Positions 35,788-44,662 are shown, counted from the stretch's first letter. The stretch: 64,000 nucleotides of DNA from Chryseobacterium hagamense (GCF_007991455.1 NZ_BJYJ01000001.1:496001-560000), one strand, 5' to 3'. Numbers and translations are program-made. The notes: generated from the sequence alone by a model not told the origin.

Positions 35788-36402
35788 CTAATGTTTTCTC
35801 AACGAATTTTTGATAACGGTCGTTAAAAAGTCGATGGCAACGGAATTCTGCCTCATGTTCGGGATAATCAGATCCGCTTCGTTTTTTGAAGGTTCAATGA
35901 ATTCCTGGTGCATCGGCTTCAGGGTCGTCTGGTAGCGGTGCAGGACTTCGTTAAGATCCCTTCCCCTTTCCTGGGTATCCCTTCTGATTCTCCGGATGAG
36001 TCTTTCGTCGGAGTCGGCATGGACGAATACCTTAAGATCGAATTCTTTCAGCAGCTCCTTGTTGGTCAGCACAAGAATTCCTTCTACCACCAATACGTTT
36101 TTAGGCTCTACCGTAACGTGATCTCCGGTTCTGGAATGGGTGACGAAGCTATAAATCGGCTGCTCGATCGGCTGGTTGTTTTTTAATGCTCTTACGTGTT
36201 TGATCAGTAAATCGAAATCGATGGATTTCGGATGGTCATAGTTCAGGGCTTCCCGCTCAACGAGGGTGAGGTTATGATTGTCATGATAATAATTGTCCTG
36301 TGAAAGGATATTCATTCCCTCGATATCCAGTTGTTGGATAATTTTGTCCACCACCGTTGTTTTGCCGGAGCCTGTACCTCCCGCAATTCCTATTACAAGC
36401 AT
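35788..36402 (-). CDS. udk: Uridine kinase
   Basis: A 204-residue P-loop kinase that phosphorylates uridine and cytidine in pyrimidine salvage. Walker A is GGTGSGKTT (residues 8-16); DNYYHDNHNLT, NYDHPKSIDFDLL and DSDERLIRRIRRDTQERGRD are the uridine-kinase signatures. Length and motifs are normal. It leads the udk-divIC(-mutA) group. A -7 box (TATATTTG) lies 25 bp before the ATG. Upstream is a 1-kb repeat spacer. Confidence 0.96.
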   Translation of the reverse strand: MLVIGIAGGTGSGKTTVVDKIIQQLDIEGMNILSQDNYYHDNHNLTLVEREALNYDHPKSIDFDLLIKHVRALKNNQPIEQPIYSFVTHSRTGDHVTVEPKNVLVVEGILVLTNKELLKEFDLKVFVHADSDERLIRRIRRDTQERGRDLNEVLHRYQTTLKPMHQEFIEPSKNEADLIIPNMRQNSVAIDFLTTVIKNSLRKH

Positions 36403-36427
36403 TCTTTTTTGTTCTTTATAGTTTTTA

Positions 36428-36435
36428 CAAATATA
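36428..36435 (-). promoter_or_regulatory. -7 box of udk
   Basis: TATATTTG on the minus strand, 25 bp before the udk ATG. Confidence 0.55.
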
Positions 36436-36492
36436 CTATTTTATTTAAAAGCCGGAAGAAGGTAAAGGCAGATCGGTATTTTTTAAGGGTGA

Positions 36493-36830
36493 AATTAATT
36501 AACGTGAATTCGAGGTACAAACCGTAAACAAAGGCGAGAAGAGGGAAGCTTGATGCCGGAAGTTTCTCTTGTCAGACATAGGATCAAAGATCCTGATCAT
36601 CAAACTGAATAGGTTACCGCTTTATCAGAGGAGTTCTTATTCAATCAGGGAAGGATTTCTTTTGTTTAAAGTCCTGAAAGGCCTGCTCAGTACAGGATAG
36701 GATAAAATCCTGTCTGAAGCATAAACTGTGTATTATTTAAAATCCTGACCGAATCAGTCTCAATTTTATTTTTGAATTAAATAAGTGACTGAATATGATA
36801 TTGATACGGTCGAACTTACGTTAATTAGTT
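36493..36830 (+). repeat. Best copy of the MITE-like repeat, with 21-bp inverted ends
   Basis: 338 bp. Ends 36493-36513 (AATTAATTAACGTGAATTCGA) and 36810-36830 are inverted copies matching at 18 of 21 positions. The interior carries the family core GAAGAGGGAAGCTTGATGCC (from 36539), then a GATCATCAAACTGAAT phrase and a stretch of ATTTAAAATCCTGACCGAAT near the right end. It has no open reading frame. The 36403-37439 spacer has no gene; this element and the tandem copies that follow fill most of it. Confidence 0.65.
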
Positions 36831-36850
36831 GTAGAAGGTAAGGGATTGGC

Positions 36851-37280
36851 TTTGATTAAACGCAGGGAACGCTGAGTTTTTTATAAAATTGTTGCGCCTA
36901 TTTCCGTCCGCAAGGGCGCTTCGCTCAGCTGATGAGCAATCTTTCTTATTTGCCGGTATAATTCGCAATGTAAGAGCGTAAATCTGGAGCTAATAGGTTA
37001 AACCGGAAGATTAGTGAGCATACGGAATTTTACAGAGCAAAATAAAAGCAGGTTAGTTTGTCTGGAATGTAATCGGCTGAATTTGATTAAACGCAGGGAA
37101 CGCTGAGGTTTTTATAAAATTCTTGCGTCTATTTCCGTCCGCAAGGGCGCTTCGCTCAGCTGATGAACAACCTTTTTTATTTGCCGATGTAATTTGCATT
37201 GTAAGAGCGTAAATCTGTGCTAATAGGTTAAACCGGAAGATTAGTGAGCATACGGAATCTTATAGGGCAAAAATAAAACA
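36851..37280. repeat. Tandem duplication with a 231-bp period
   Basis: TTTGATTAAACGCAGGGAAC begins at 36851 and again at 37082. Both copies go on through CGCAAGGGCGCTTCGCTCAG and AGGTTAAACCGGAAGATTAG to GAGCATACGGAAT, with scattered differences. So two near-identical ~200-bp units lie head to tail. No gene is inside. The GCTTCGCTCAGCTGAT phrase recurs in part at 35375-35390. Confidence 0.8.
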
Positions 37281-37417
37281 GAATAGGTTTTTTGGAAATG
37301 CTCTTTTAAACTGATCATTTCTCCGGGTTCCCGTCATTTACTTTATTTTCGTGCACGCAAACTTACGTATCCAGCGAATAAGTCCGATTTTATTTTGAAA
37401 TAAGTTGACACGAAAAA

Positions 37418-37434
37418 TCCGGCAATGAGCCGGA
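37418..37434 (-). terminator. clpS terminator
   Basis: TCCGGC / GCCGGA stem followed by T residues on the minus strand, 6 bp past the clpS stop. Confidence 0.7.
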
Positions 37435-37439
37435 CTGTT

Positions 37440-37742
37440 TTATACAATTTCGCTGCTCAGTTCCCTTGAGAGCAATTTTTCGTGCATAGGCTTCAGAAGA
37501 TCCAGAGAGCCTGTTTTTACGGTACATTTGCCCTTGAAATGCACCAGTAAAGTACATTGTTCCGCCTGTTCCAGGGTATGTTTGCAGACTTCGATCAGAG
37601 AATCGATTACATAATCGAAGGTATGCACGTCATCATTATGCAGAACCAGCTTATAGACTTCATCCGTATCCTCCATGACAAGGACGTCTTCCTCATATTT
37701 CCTTTTCGGGTCATCGTAATCTTTTATATGGTTGTAAAACAT
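37440..37742 (-). CDS. clpS: ClpS, Clp protease adaptor
   Basis: A 100-residue adaptor that delivers N-degron substrates to the ClpAP/ClpCP protease. The hallmark is YKLVLHNDDVHTFDYVIDSL (about residues 30-49, the NDD.T motif of the N-degron pocket), followed by the HxxG-like region CTLLVHFKGKCTVKTG. The N-terminal tail is disordered and acidic. It is 24 bp downstream of the CorC-type gene, in the same direction, so they probably share a transcript. ClpA/ClpC is not in the window. Confidence 0.94.
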   Translation of the reverse strand: MFYNHIKDYDDPKRKYEEDVLVMEDTDEVYKLVLHNDDVHTFDYVIDSLIEVCKHTLEQAEQCTLLVHFKGKCTVKTGSLDLLKPMHEKLLSRELSSEIV

Positions 37743-37765
37743 ATTGTTATTTATTTAAAAACAGA

Positions 37766-39124
37766 TTAAACCTCACCTATTTTCTCTGCCAGGTCATTGA
37801 CGTTATTGGGCTCTTCATAGACCAATTCTACCAGTTCAACACTTTTGTTATTCATTTTCAGAATTTTAAACTGGTAATTTTCAAGCTCAAACTCCTGGTT
37901 TTCCTCCGGAATGTCTTCCAGCGCATGAAGGATAAATCCGGCCAGGGTATTGTATTCGCTTTCTTCCGAAAGGGCCAGCTTTTTCGGTAAGAATTCATTG
38001 ATTTCGTCCAGTGGCTGTGTAGCCTGTACCCAGTAGGTGTTTTCGCCGATCTTATCCACGATTTTCTCCTCATCATCTTCTTCATCCTGGATTTCCCCAA
38101 CCAATTCTTCAAGAATATCCTCCAGGGTAATAATCCCCTCCGTTCCACCGAATTCATCGATAACAATCGCCAGATGCTGTTTTTTCTGCTGGAAAATTTT
38201 TAGCAAGTCCGATATTTTCTTACTTCCCACGACAAAGAAGGCGTCCCTCATCAGTTCTTTTAAGTCATCATGGCTCAGTTCACCTTTTCTTTTTACAAAC
38301 TCCCGGATGATTTCCTTGGTATACAGGATACCGATGATGTTATCAATAGAATCCATATACACGGGAATCCTGGAATAGCCGCTATCCATGATTTTATTGA
38401 TGATTTCATTCATGTCTTCCTCAAAATCGATCGAGGTGATGTTCTGACGGGGAACCATGATCTGTTTGGCAGAATGGTCCGTAAAGTCAAAAGCGTTTTT
38501 AATGATCTCATAGTTCTCTTCCTCAATTTCCCCGCTGTCCGCACTCTGCTTCACCAGAAGCTGCAGCTCTTCCGTAGAATGAATCTCATGCTCCGACGCC
38601 GGATGTATTTTTACCAGCCTCAAAAAGGTATTGGACATCAGGTTCATCAACCAGATAAACGGTTTGAAAACCGTATAAAAAACCCTTAACGGAATGGCAG
38701 TAGCCATGGTGGTTGCTTCCGATTTCCTGATCGCAATGGATTTCGGGATCAGTTCTCCGAAAACAATATGCATAATTGTAATCAGCACAAAACTGGTAAT
38801 AACTGAGATCGAGGTTACAGTCGCCTCACTGAGTTCCACATTGAGAGAGTCGAAAATATTTTCTACAATATGATGCAGGGCGCTTTCTCCTACCCAACCC
38901 AAAGCAAGGGAAGCCAGTGTAATCCCGAGCTGTGTGGCCGAAAGGTACTCATCAAGATGCTTGATGATATGTTCTGCCTGCTTGGCCATCGAGTTTCCCT
39001 CTGCGGCTTTCAACTGGATTTGTGAGTAACGAACTTTAACGATTGAAAATTCTGCGGCTACGAAGAAGCCATTAAGTAAAACAAGTAATACGGCCAGCAA
39101 AAGCCTGACTATGTCCGAGTCCAT
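37766..39124 (-). CDS. CNNM/CorC-type membrane protein (DUF21 + CBS)
   Basis: A 452-residue inner-membrane protein of the hemolysin C/CorC family, associated with Mg2+/Co2+ handling. Domains: DUF21 transmembrane region (about 1-190; three to four segments, with GELIPKSIAIRKSE), two CBS domains (about 205-330; ADSGEIEEENYEIIKNAFDF precedes, MVPRQNITSIDF starts CBS1, VIDEFGGTEGIITLEDILEELVGEIQDE ends CBS2), and the C-terminal CorC/HlyC domain (about 345-430). No transport has been shown by the sequence itself. A -7 box (TATATTTG) lies 26 bp upstream. It leads the unit with clpS. Confidence 0.9.
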   Translation of the reverse strand: MDSDIVRLLLAVLLVLLNGFFVAAEFSIVKVRYSQIQLKAAEGNSMAKQAEHIIKHLDEYLSATQLGITLASLALGWVGESALHHIVENIFDSLNVELSEATVTSISVITSFVLITIMHIVFGELIPKSIAIRKSEATTMATAIPLRVFYTVFKPFIWLMNLMSNTFLRLVKIHPASEHEIHSTEELQLLVKQSADSGEIEEENYEIIKNAFDFTDHSAKQIMVPRQNITSIDFEEDMNEIINKIMDSGYSRIPVYMDSIDNIIGILYTKEIIREFVKRKGELSHDDLKELMRDAFFVVGSKKISDLLKIFQQKKQHLAIVIDEFGGTEGIITLEDILEELVGEIQDEEDDEEKIVDKIGENTYWVQATQPLDEINEFLPKKLALSEESEYNTLAGFILHALEDIPEENQEFELENYQFKILKMNNKSVELVELVYEEPNNVNDLAEKIGEV

Positions 39125-39150
39125 TTAGAAGTGATATAAATTTGTTGCTA

Positions 39151-39158
39151 CAAATATA
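39151..39158 (-). promoter_or_regulatory. -7 box of the CorC-type gene
   Basis: TATATTTG on the minus strand, 26 bp before the ATG. Confidence 0.55.
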
Positions 39159-39180
39159 TACAAAATAAAAATAACAAAAA

Positions 39181-39203
39181 AAGCATCGTGGTACACGATG
39201 CTT
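39181..39203 (-). terminator. ATP synthase operon terminator
   Basis: AAGCATCGTG / CACGATGCTT, a 10-bp stem with a 3-nt loop and a T-rich tail on the minus strand, 30 bp past the atpG stop. Confidence 0.9.
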
Positions 39204-39232
39204 CAATATAAATACTATGGTAAAATAATTAT

Positions 39233-40096
39233 TTATGAATTTTTCAAAGCTTCAGCTCCGGAAACGATCTCAAGAATCTCGTTGGTGATGGCTGCCTGTC
39301 TTGCTTTGTTGTAAAAAATAACCAGATCATTTTTCAATGCCTGGGCATTATCCGTAGCTTTATGCATGGCTGTCATTCTCGCTCCGTGCTCTGAAGCTAC
39401 CGAATCAAGGACTGCTTTGAAAACCTGGGTCTTGATTGATTTAGGAATCAGGTTATCAAGGATCTCAGCTCTGCTTGGCTCGAAAATATAATCGGTTTCC
39501 ACCTGAGGTTCCGTTGTTTCAGGCATTGAAATCGGAAGAAGCTGCTCGGTGGTTACTTCCTGGGTAGCCGCGTTCACAAATTTATTGTAAATTAAATAAA
39601 CTTCATCAAATTTTCCTTCTCTGAAGCTGTCCATTACGGCCTCAGCAACATGGGAAACAGCATCAAAGCTTAGCTTATCGTAGATTGCGCTTTCATTGGC
39701 ATATACGGTACGACTTCTTCTTACGGCATCAAAAGCTTTCTTCCCGATCGAAAGCACTTCCACTTCATACTGGGAATTATTCTGAAACTGTGCATTAAGC
39801 TCCTTAACGATGGATGAGTTAAAAGCCCCTGCAAGACCTCTGTTTGAAGTAACAGCGATGAAAAGGATTCTTTTTACTTCTCTTTTCTGAGCATAAACAG
39901 AAATCTGATCAGGATCCGAACTTGAATTGACATTCTGGATCAGCTCCTGAAGTTTTTCAGAATACGGTCTCAACATCACGATGGCATCCTGTGCTTTCTT
40001 AAGTTTCGCAGCGGAAACCATTTTCATAGCACGGGTAATCTGCATCGTTGATGAAATTGATGTAATTCTGCCTCGTATTTCTTTTAAGTTTGCCAT
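39233..40096 (-). CDS. atpG: F1 ATP synthase gamma subunit
   Basis: The 287-residue central shaft of F1. N-terminal ANLKEIRGRITSISSTMQITRAMKMVSAAKLKKAQ and C-terminal ARMTAMHKATDNAQALKNDLVIFYNKARQAAITNEILEIVSGAEAL are the paired helices that insert in the alpha3beta3 ring. SNRGLAGAFNSSI is the conserved inner stretch. It is the last gene of the operon. The atpA-atpG spacer (74 bp) holds a GTTTAAGGTTTAA inverted phrase. Confidence 0.97.
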   Translation of the reverse strand: MANLKEIRGRITSISSTMQITRAMKMVSAAKLKKAQDAIVMLRPYSEKLQELIQNVNSSSDPDQISVYAQKREVKRILFIAVTSNRGLAGAFNSSIVKELNAQFQNNSQYEVEVLSIGKKAFDAVRRSRTVYANESAIYDKLSFDAVSHVAEAVMDSFREGKFDEVYLIYNKFVNAATQEVTTEQLLPISMPETTEPQVETDYIFEPSRAEILDNLIPKSIKTQVFKAVLDSVASEHGARMTAMHKATDNAQALKNDLVIFYNKARQAAITNEILEIVSGAEALKNS

Positions 40097-40170
40097 TATT
40101 TTGGTTCAGGGTTTAAGGTCTGAAGTTTAAGGTTTAAAACATTGTATTCTAAACCTTAAACATTGAATTT

Positions 40171-41748
40171 TTAGTTATATTTAGAAGCTAGGTCGTTAGC
40201 TGCCTGCTTAAGAACGCTGGTGATTGAATCATCAATTTTCCCTGCTTTGATCGCCGCCATTGTATCCGGGTGCTTGGATCTGAGGAATTCGATATATTCG
40301 ATCTGGAATTCTTTTACTTTTCTGATCGGAACGTTTCTCAATAAGTTTTCAGTACCTGCATAGATCATTGCTACCTGGCTGTCTACCGGAAGCGGAGAGT
40401 TAACCGGCTGCTTCAGAAGCTCCACGTTTCTTTCCCCTTTCGAGATAACGGCTAAAGTAGAAGCATCAAGATCAGAACCGAATTTGGCAAACGCTTCCAG
40501 TTCCTTATACTGAGCCTGGTCTAATTTAAGCGTACCGGAAACTTTTTTCATAGATTTGATCTGAGCGTTACCTCCAACCCTTGATACGGAGATCCCTACG
40601 TTGATCGCCGGACGTACCCCTGAGTTGAATAAATCAGACTCCAGGAAGATCTGTCCGTCGGTAATGGAGATTACGTTGGTCGGGATATACGCGGAAACGT
40701 CACCTGCCTGAGTTTCGATAATCGGAAGTGCCGTTAATGATCCTCCTCCTTTTACGATTGGTTTTAGAGAGTCCGGTAAATCATTCATCTGACTGGCAAT
40801 AGTATCATCAGCGATTACTTTTGCGGCTCTCTCCAATAATCTGGAGTGAAGATAGAAAACGTCTCCAGGATAGGCTTCACGGCCCGGTGGTCTTCTCAAC
40901 AGAAGGGAAAGCTCACGGTACGCAACCGCCTGCTTGGAAAGATCATCATAAACGATCAAAGCCGGTCTTCCGGTGTCTCTGAAGAATTCCCCGATCGAAG
41001 CTCCTGCCATGGCAGAATATACCTGCATGGGAACCGGATCTGAAGCATTAGCCGCAACGATTACGGTATAAGCCAAAGCTCCTTTATCGGATAACGTTTT
41101 AACGATTTGTGCTACGGTAGACGCTTTCTGTCCGATCGCAACATATATACAGTATACAGGCTGGCCTGCATCAAAAAATTCTCTCTGGTTGATGATGGTA
41201 TCGATCGCCACAGTCGTCTTACCGGTCTGTCTGTCACCGATGATCAGCTCTCTCTGCCCTCTTCCCACAGGGATCATGGAATCGATCGCTACGATACCGG
41301 ACTGTAAAGGCTCGGTTACCGGCTGTCTGAAGATAACGCCCGGTGCTTTTCTTTCCAACGGCATTTCATATAAATCCCCTGTAATAGGACCTTTACCATC
41401 GATAGGGTTACCCAGGGTATCCACTACTCTTCCCAACATTCCTTCTCCTACTTTAATAGAAGAGATTCTGTTTGTTCTTCTTACGGTATCTCCTTCTTTT
41501 ACTAACTTACTTTCCCCCAAAAGCGCAACCCCAACGTTGTCTTCTTCAAGGTTCAGTACAATACCTTCTACATCACTAGAAAATTTCACCAACTCTCCGT
41601 ATTGTACGTTTTCTAACCCGTATACACGAGCAATACCATCACCGATGGTTAAAACTGTACCTACTTCCTCAACGTTTGACTGAGTATCGAAGTTGGCCAA
41701 TTGCTGTTTTAAGATCGCAGATACTTCTGCCGGATTTATTTCTGCCAT
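40171..41748 (-). CDS. atpA: F1 ATP synthase alpha subunit
   Basis: The 525-residue nucleotide-binding alpha subunit of the F1 head. The P-loop is GDRQTGKT (residues 171-178), preceded by [14 protein letters not shown]; later [37 protein letters not shown] is the family signature. It normally binds nucleotide at non-catalytic sites; the beta subunit (atpD) and epsilon (atpC) are not in this operon or in the window. It follows atpH after 18 bp. Confidence 0.98.
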   Translation of the reverse strand: MAEINPAEVSAILKQQLANFDTQSNVEEVGTVLTIGDGIARVYGLENVQYGELVKFSSDVEGIVLNLEEDNVGVALLGESKLVKEGDTVRRTNRISSIKVGEGMLGRVVDTLGNPIDGKGPITGDLYEMPLERKAPGVIFRQPVTEPLQSGIVAIDSMIPVGRGQRELIIGDRQTGKTTVAIDTIINQREFFDAGQPVYCIYVAIGQKASTVAQIVKTLSDKGALAYTVIVAANASDPVPMQVYSAMAGASIGEFFRDTGRPALIVYDDLSKQAVAYRELSLLLRRPPGREAYPGDVFYLHSRLLERAAKVIADDTIASQMNDLPDSLKPIVKGGGSLTALPIIETQAGDVSAYIPTNVISITDGQIFLESDLFNSGVRPAINVGISVSRVGGNAQIKSMKKVSGTLKLDQAQYKELEAFAKFGSDLDASTLAVISKGERNVELLKQPVNSPLPVDSQVAMIYAGTENLLRNVPIRKVKEFQIEYIEFLRSKHPDTMAAIKAGKIDDSITSVLKQAANDLASKYN

Positions 41749-41766
41749 TGTATGGTTGTTTTTTTC

Positions 41767-42306
41767 TTAATTTAAATGAAAATCTTTCTTAATGCTATTA
41801 AGCTTGGACTTTACCGAAGCGTCGATCTGCTGATCTCCCACTCTCAAAATGTAACCTCCCAAAATCTCAGGCTTTACATTCACCTGCAAATCGAAATTGG
41901 TCTTAAGGTTTACAAGATTGGACGTTCTTAAAATCTGCTCAAGGTTTTCTTTGGAAAGCTGGGTTGCCGTCGTAAGCGTCACTCGCTGCACTCCATTGAT
42001 GTCTTCTACTTTGTTGATGAATTCCTGAGCGATATTTTTCAGCTGGTTTTCACGACCGTGTCTGATCACCAAAGTAATCAGATTCTGAGAAGATTGTGAC
42101 AATCCCTTAAAAATCTGGCCTGCTACCTCTACTTTCTTTTTGGAATCGATGTAAGGCGTTAGGAAGAATTTGTTTAAGTCTGCAGATTCTTTCATCAGCT
42201 TTACCACATCTTTCATTTCAGAAAATACAGTAGCCGTCTGACCTGATTCATTGGTGAAATCAAGCAAACCTTGTGCGTATCGTTTAGCTACTTTAGATGT
42301 AAGCAT
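41767..42306 (-). CDS. atpH: ATP synthase delta subunit
   Basis: The 179-residue delta subunit that links the F1 head to the peripheral stalk. N-terminal KVAKRYAQGLLDF and the middle LITLVIRHGRENQLKNIAQEF, with C-terminal LGGYILRVGDQQIDASVKSKL, are conserved for delta. It begins two bases after the atpF stop, so the two are translationally coupled. Confidence 0.95.
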   Translation of the reverse strand: MLTSKVAKRYAQGLLDFTNESGQTATVFSEMKDVVKLMKESADLNKFFLTPYIDSKKKVEVAGQIFKGLSQSSQNLITLVIRHGRENQLKNIAQEFINKVEDINGVQRVTLTTATQLSKENLEQILRTSNLVNLKTNFDLQVNVKPEILGGYILRVGDQQIDASVKSKLNSIKKDFHLN

Positions 42307-42308
42307 TC

Positions 42309-42806
42309 TTAGTTAAGGTTTGATTTGTTTAAATAATTCTGAACTAATTCGTTTTGAGCTTCACTGTTATCCAGTTTCTGCTTAAGGATCGATTCTGCGA
42401 TATTCACTGATAACACACCGATCTGGGATTTGATATCTGCCATGGCAGCATTCTTCTCAGCATTGATGGTCTGCTTGGCAGCGTCGATCATTTTATCGCC
42501 TTCAGATTTGGCAGCATCTTTAGCTTCACCTACGATTCTATCTCTGATTTCTCTGGCTTCTTTAAGGATGGCATCTCTTTCGATTTTAGCCTCACGAATG
42601 ACTCTTTCGTTATCCTCTTTTAGAGTTTCCATCTCTTTTCTTGCTAAGGTAGCCTGGTTTAGAGCATCAACAATAGAAGTTTCTCTGTCATTAATCGATT
42701 TTAAAATAGGTTTCCAGGCGAATTTGCCTAACAAGAATAACAATGCCAGAAAGATAATTGTTTGGATGATAAATAATCCTGATGAAAACTGGTGAATTAA
42801 TTCCAT
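42309..42806 (-). CDS. atpF: ATP synthase b subunit
   Basis: The 165-residue peripheral stalk b subunit. One N-terminal membrane segment (about 10-28, LFIIQTIIFLALLFLLGKF) is followed by KPILKSINDRETSIVDAL and a long charged coiled coil (about 35-145) that holds F1. I start it at ATG 42806 (MELIHQF); a longer reading begins with a TTG inside the upstream stem-loop. A strong stem-loop lies between atpE and this gene. Confidence 0.95.
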   Translation of the reverse strand: MELIHQFSSGLFIIQTIIFLALLFLLGKFAWKPILKSINDRETSIVDALNQATLARKEMETLKEDNERVIREAKIERDAILKEAREIRDRIVGEAKDAAKSEGDKMIDAAKQTINAEKNAAMADIKSQIGVLSVNIAESILKQKLDNSEAQNELVQNYLNKSNLN

Positions 42807-42847
42807 TATATAAATGTATAAATAATTATTACTTTTTTTTCTTAAAT

Positions 42848-42884
42848 AACCACTATCTGTAACCAACCGTTACGGATAGTGGTT
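42848..42884. other. Strong intercistronic stem-loop between atpE and atpF
   Basis: AACCACTATC-t-GTAAC, loop CAACC, GTTAC-g-GATAGTGGTT: 15 pairs plus one T/G opposition. It lies within the operon, after the atpE stop and before atpF. On the minus strand it has no following T tract, so it may act as an mRNA end or stabiliser rather than a full terminator. Confidence 0.75.
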
Positions 42885-42894
42885 TTTAGTTTAA

Positions 42895-43089
42895 TTAGTT
42901 TACTGCGAATAGAGCAGCAAACGCAACACCTTCTACAAGGGCAGCTGCGATAAGCATAGCTGTTTGGATTTTTCCGGATTGCTCAGGTTGTCTTGCAATA
43001 GCTTCAAGAGCAGCAGCTCCGATTTTACCAAGACCGATACCTACACCTAGTACTACGATACCAGCACCTACAATTTTAGGGATTTCCAT
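42895..43089 (-). CDS. atpE: ATP synthase c subunit
   Basis: The 64-residue proteolipid of the rotor ring: two membrane helices joined by the polar loop ARQPE (about residues 32-36). The proton-carrying carboxylate is E53 in ALVEGVAF. The residue after it is Gly, not Ser/Thr, which argues for a proton-type rather than a sodium-type ring. GVGIGLGKIGAAALEA is the glycine-rich helix-packing stretch. It is the shortest gene in the operon and needs many copies per enzyme; the stem-loop behind it may help. Confidence 0.96.
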   Translation of the reverse strand: MEIPKIVGAGIVVLGVGIGLGKIGAAALEAIARQPEQSGKIQTAMLIAAALVEGVAFAALFAVN

Positions 43090-43129
43090 AATATATAATT
43101 TTAAAAATTTGTTTCTTACTTAATTTTAA

Positions 43130-44230
43130 TTAGTGAGCCGCGTGATGTTCGTGCTCGTGTTCCTGTACAGCCATTCCGATAAACAGAGCGGATAACATCG
43201 TGAAGATATAAGCCTGTAAGAAGGCTACCAATACTTCCAGAAGATAAATTACCAATGTAAGGAAAGGGAAAGCAACTCCTGCAACTACATTTTTAAATAC
43301 ATAGATCAATCCGATCAAACTCATTACAACAATGTGTCCTGCCGTCATGTTGGCAAAAAGTCGGATCATCAATGCGAAAGGTTTTGTAATGGTTCCTAAC
43401 AATTCGATCGGCAGCATGATCAGTTTCATCGGAACAGGTACACCCGGCATCCAGAAAATATGTTTCCAGTAGTCTTTGTTAGCAGAGAACGTTGTAATCA
43501 GATACGTAAGGATCGCCAGGAAGAATGTCATGGTAATATTACCGGTAACATTGATTCCGAAAGGCATCAATCCTAATACATTCAGGAACAAGATAAAGAA
43601 GAATACCGTTAAGAGGTAACCGATAAATCTTTTGTACTTGTGCCCGATGTTCGGGATAGCGATTTCGTCTCTCACGAAGATTACCAAGGGCTCTAAAAAT
43701 CTTGCTGCTCCTGTAGGCACCTGAGATTTTTTGTAAGACTTAGCCATTCCTGTAAACAACAACAACATGAAGACTGAAGTCAGTAAAATAATAAGTACAC
43801 TTTTTGTAATGGAAAGATCCAGTACTTTTTCTGAAGTTACGTGACCTTCTTCATCAAAAGATAAATTTCCGGCTACATCCGTCTTATAAATCTTTTCGTG
43901 GTGCAGTTTATAATAAGACCCGTCAACCTCCGTAGTTTCTCCATGAATGAAACCTTCTTTGTTACTCATAAAAGAATGAATACCGTTATCATAAAAAATA
44001 ACAGGAAGCGGGAAACCGATGTGGTGACCTTCTTTATCCACCATCAATGTAAAATCATGAGCATCCAGTAAGTGATGATCGATGTACTCTTTGTTTTCTT
44101 TACTTACTTTGTCTTTCTCTGAAAGCTCCGTGCTGACAGAACCTGCCCCGGCAGTAGCCTCACCGTGCTGTGCAGACACTAAGTTTAATACAAAAATACT
44201 GTAGAATAAAACTGCGAATTTCTTAAACAT
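43130..44230 (-). CDS. atpB: ATP synthase a subunit, with N-terminal extension
   Basis: A 366-residue membrane subunit that makes the proton half-channels. The essential arginine lies in FALMIRLFANMTAGH, and VAFLQAYIFTMLSALFIGMAV is the last helix pair. The N-terminus is unusual compared with enterobacteria: a signal peptide (FAVLFYSIFVLNLVSAQ) and about 110 residues of hydrophilic, His-rich sequence precede the membrane region, a known feature of Bacteroidota a subunits. The C-terminus is HEHEHHAAH. I start it at ATG 44230; the upstream TTG at 44252-44254 belongs to a -7 box. It is 41 bp upstream of atpE. Confidence 0.94.
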   Translation of the reverse strand: MFKKFAVLFYSIFVLNLVSAQHGEATAGAGSVSTELSEKDKVSKENKEYIDHHLLDAHDFTLMVDKEGHHIGFPLPVIFYDNGIHSFMSNKEGFIHGETTEVDGSYYKLHHEKIYKTDVAGNLSFDEEGHVTSEKVLDLSITKSVLIILLTSVFMLLLFTGMAKSYKKSQVPTGAARFLEPLVIFVRDEIAIPNIGHKYKRFIGYLLTVFFFILFLNVLGLMPFGINVTGNITMTFFLAILTYLITTFSANKDYWKHIFWMPGVPVPMKLIMLPIELLGTITKPFALMIRLFANMTAGHIVVMSLIGLIYVFKNVVAGVAFPFLTLVIYLLEVLVAFLQAYIFTMLSALFIGMAVQEHEHEHHAAH

Positions 44231-44251
44231 TGATAGGTTTTTTTCGTTGTG

Positions 44252-44259
44252 CAAAAATA
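44252..44259 (-). promoter_or_regulatory. -7 box in front of atpB
   Basis: TATTTTTG on the minus strand, 22 bp before the atpB ATG. It suggests the core operon can be transcribed separately from the upstream membrane gene. Confidence 0.55.
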
Positions 44260-44290
44260 TAATAATTTTTCTGGTTTACAATAAATAATT

Positions 44291-44662
44291 TTACTGTTTT
44301 TTATCATGATTAATGAGCTTAATCGCATAATAAGTAAGCAGTGTTGTAAGTATAAAATAAGGAATAATGAAATGAAATTTATATCCCGGAATCACCTCAA
44401 AGTTCAGTTTTTTCCGGATCAGATACATCAGACCGAATTTTAAAAGAATAAGCCCGATGACCGATAATCCTAAAAATTCAGGGGCTACCCTGTTGATCAG
44501 AACAATAAGCGTTATCATCATCATAAACATCACACTCAGGAACAGATAGAACTTCACGATAACAATTTCATCCAGATGGAAAACAAATTTCCACAGAGAG
44601 AAATGAACCAGGAAGGTTAAAAAGAACAGGACTGTTACCAGAATATTGGGATTGATCTTCAT
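44291..44662 (-). CDS. Small membrane protein at the head of the ATP synthase operon
   Basis: A 123-residue protein with about four hydrophobic segments (ILVTVLFFLTFLVHFSLWKF, FYLFLSVMFMMMITLIVLIN, LSVIGLILLKFGLMYLI, IIPYFILTTLLTYYAI). Its place, 60 bp upstream of atpB, is where AtpI/AtpZ-type assembly factors sit in many bacteria, but no AtpI signature is visible. It is the type of protein found ahead of atpB in flavobacteria; a role in F0 assembly or ion supply is an inference from position. A -7 box lies 51 bp upstream. Confidence 0.7.
   Translation of the reverse strand: MKINPNILVTVLFFLTFLVHFSLWKFVFHLDEIVIVKFYLFLSVMFMMMITLIVLINRVAPEFLGLSVIGLILLKFGLMYLIRKKLNFEVIPGYKFHFIIPYFILTTLLTYYAIKLINHDKKQ

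Noticed and set aside
36851..37280. CRISPR array
   Set aside because: Units are over 200 bp and only two, without short repeats and spacers or cas genes.
42848..42884. Full terminator splitting the ATP synthase operon
   Set aside because: No T tract follows on the coding strand, so read-through is likely; recorded as a stem-loop instead.
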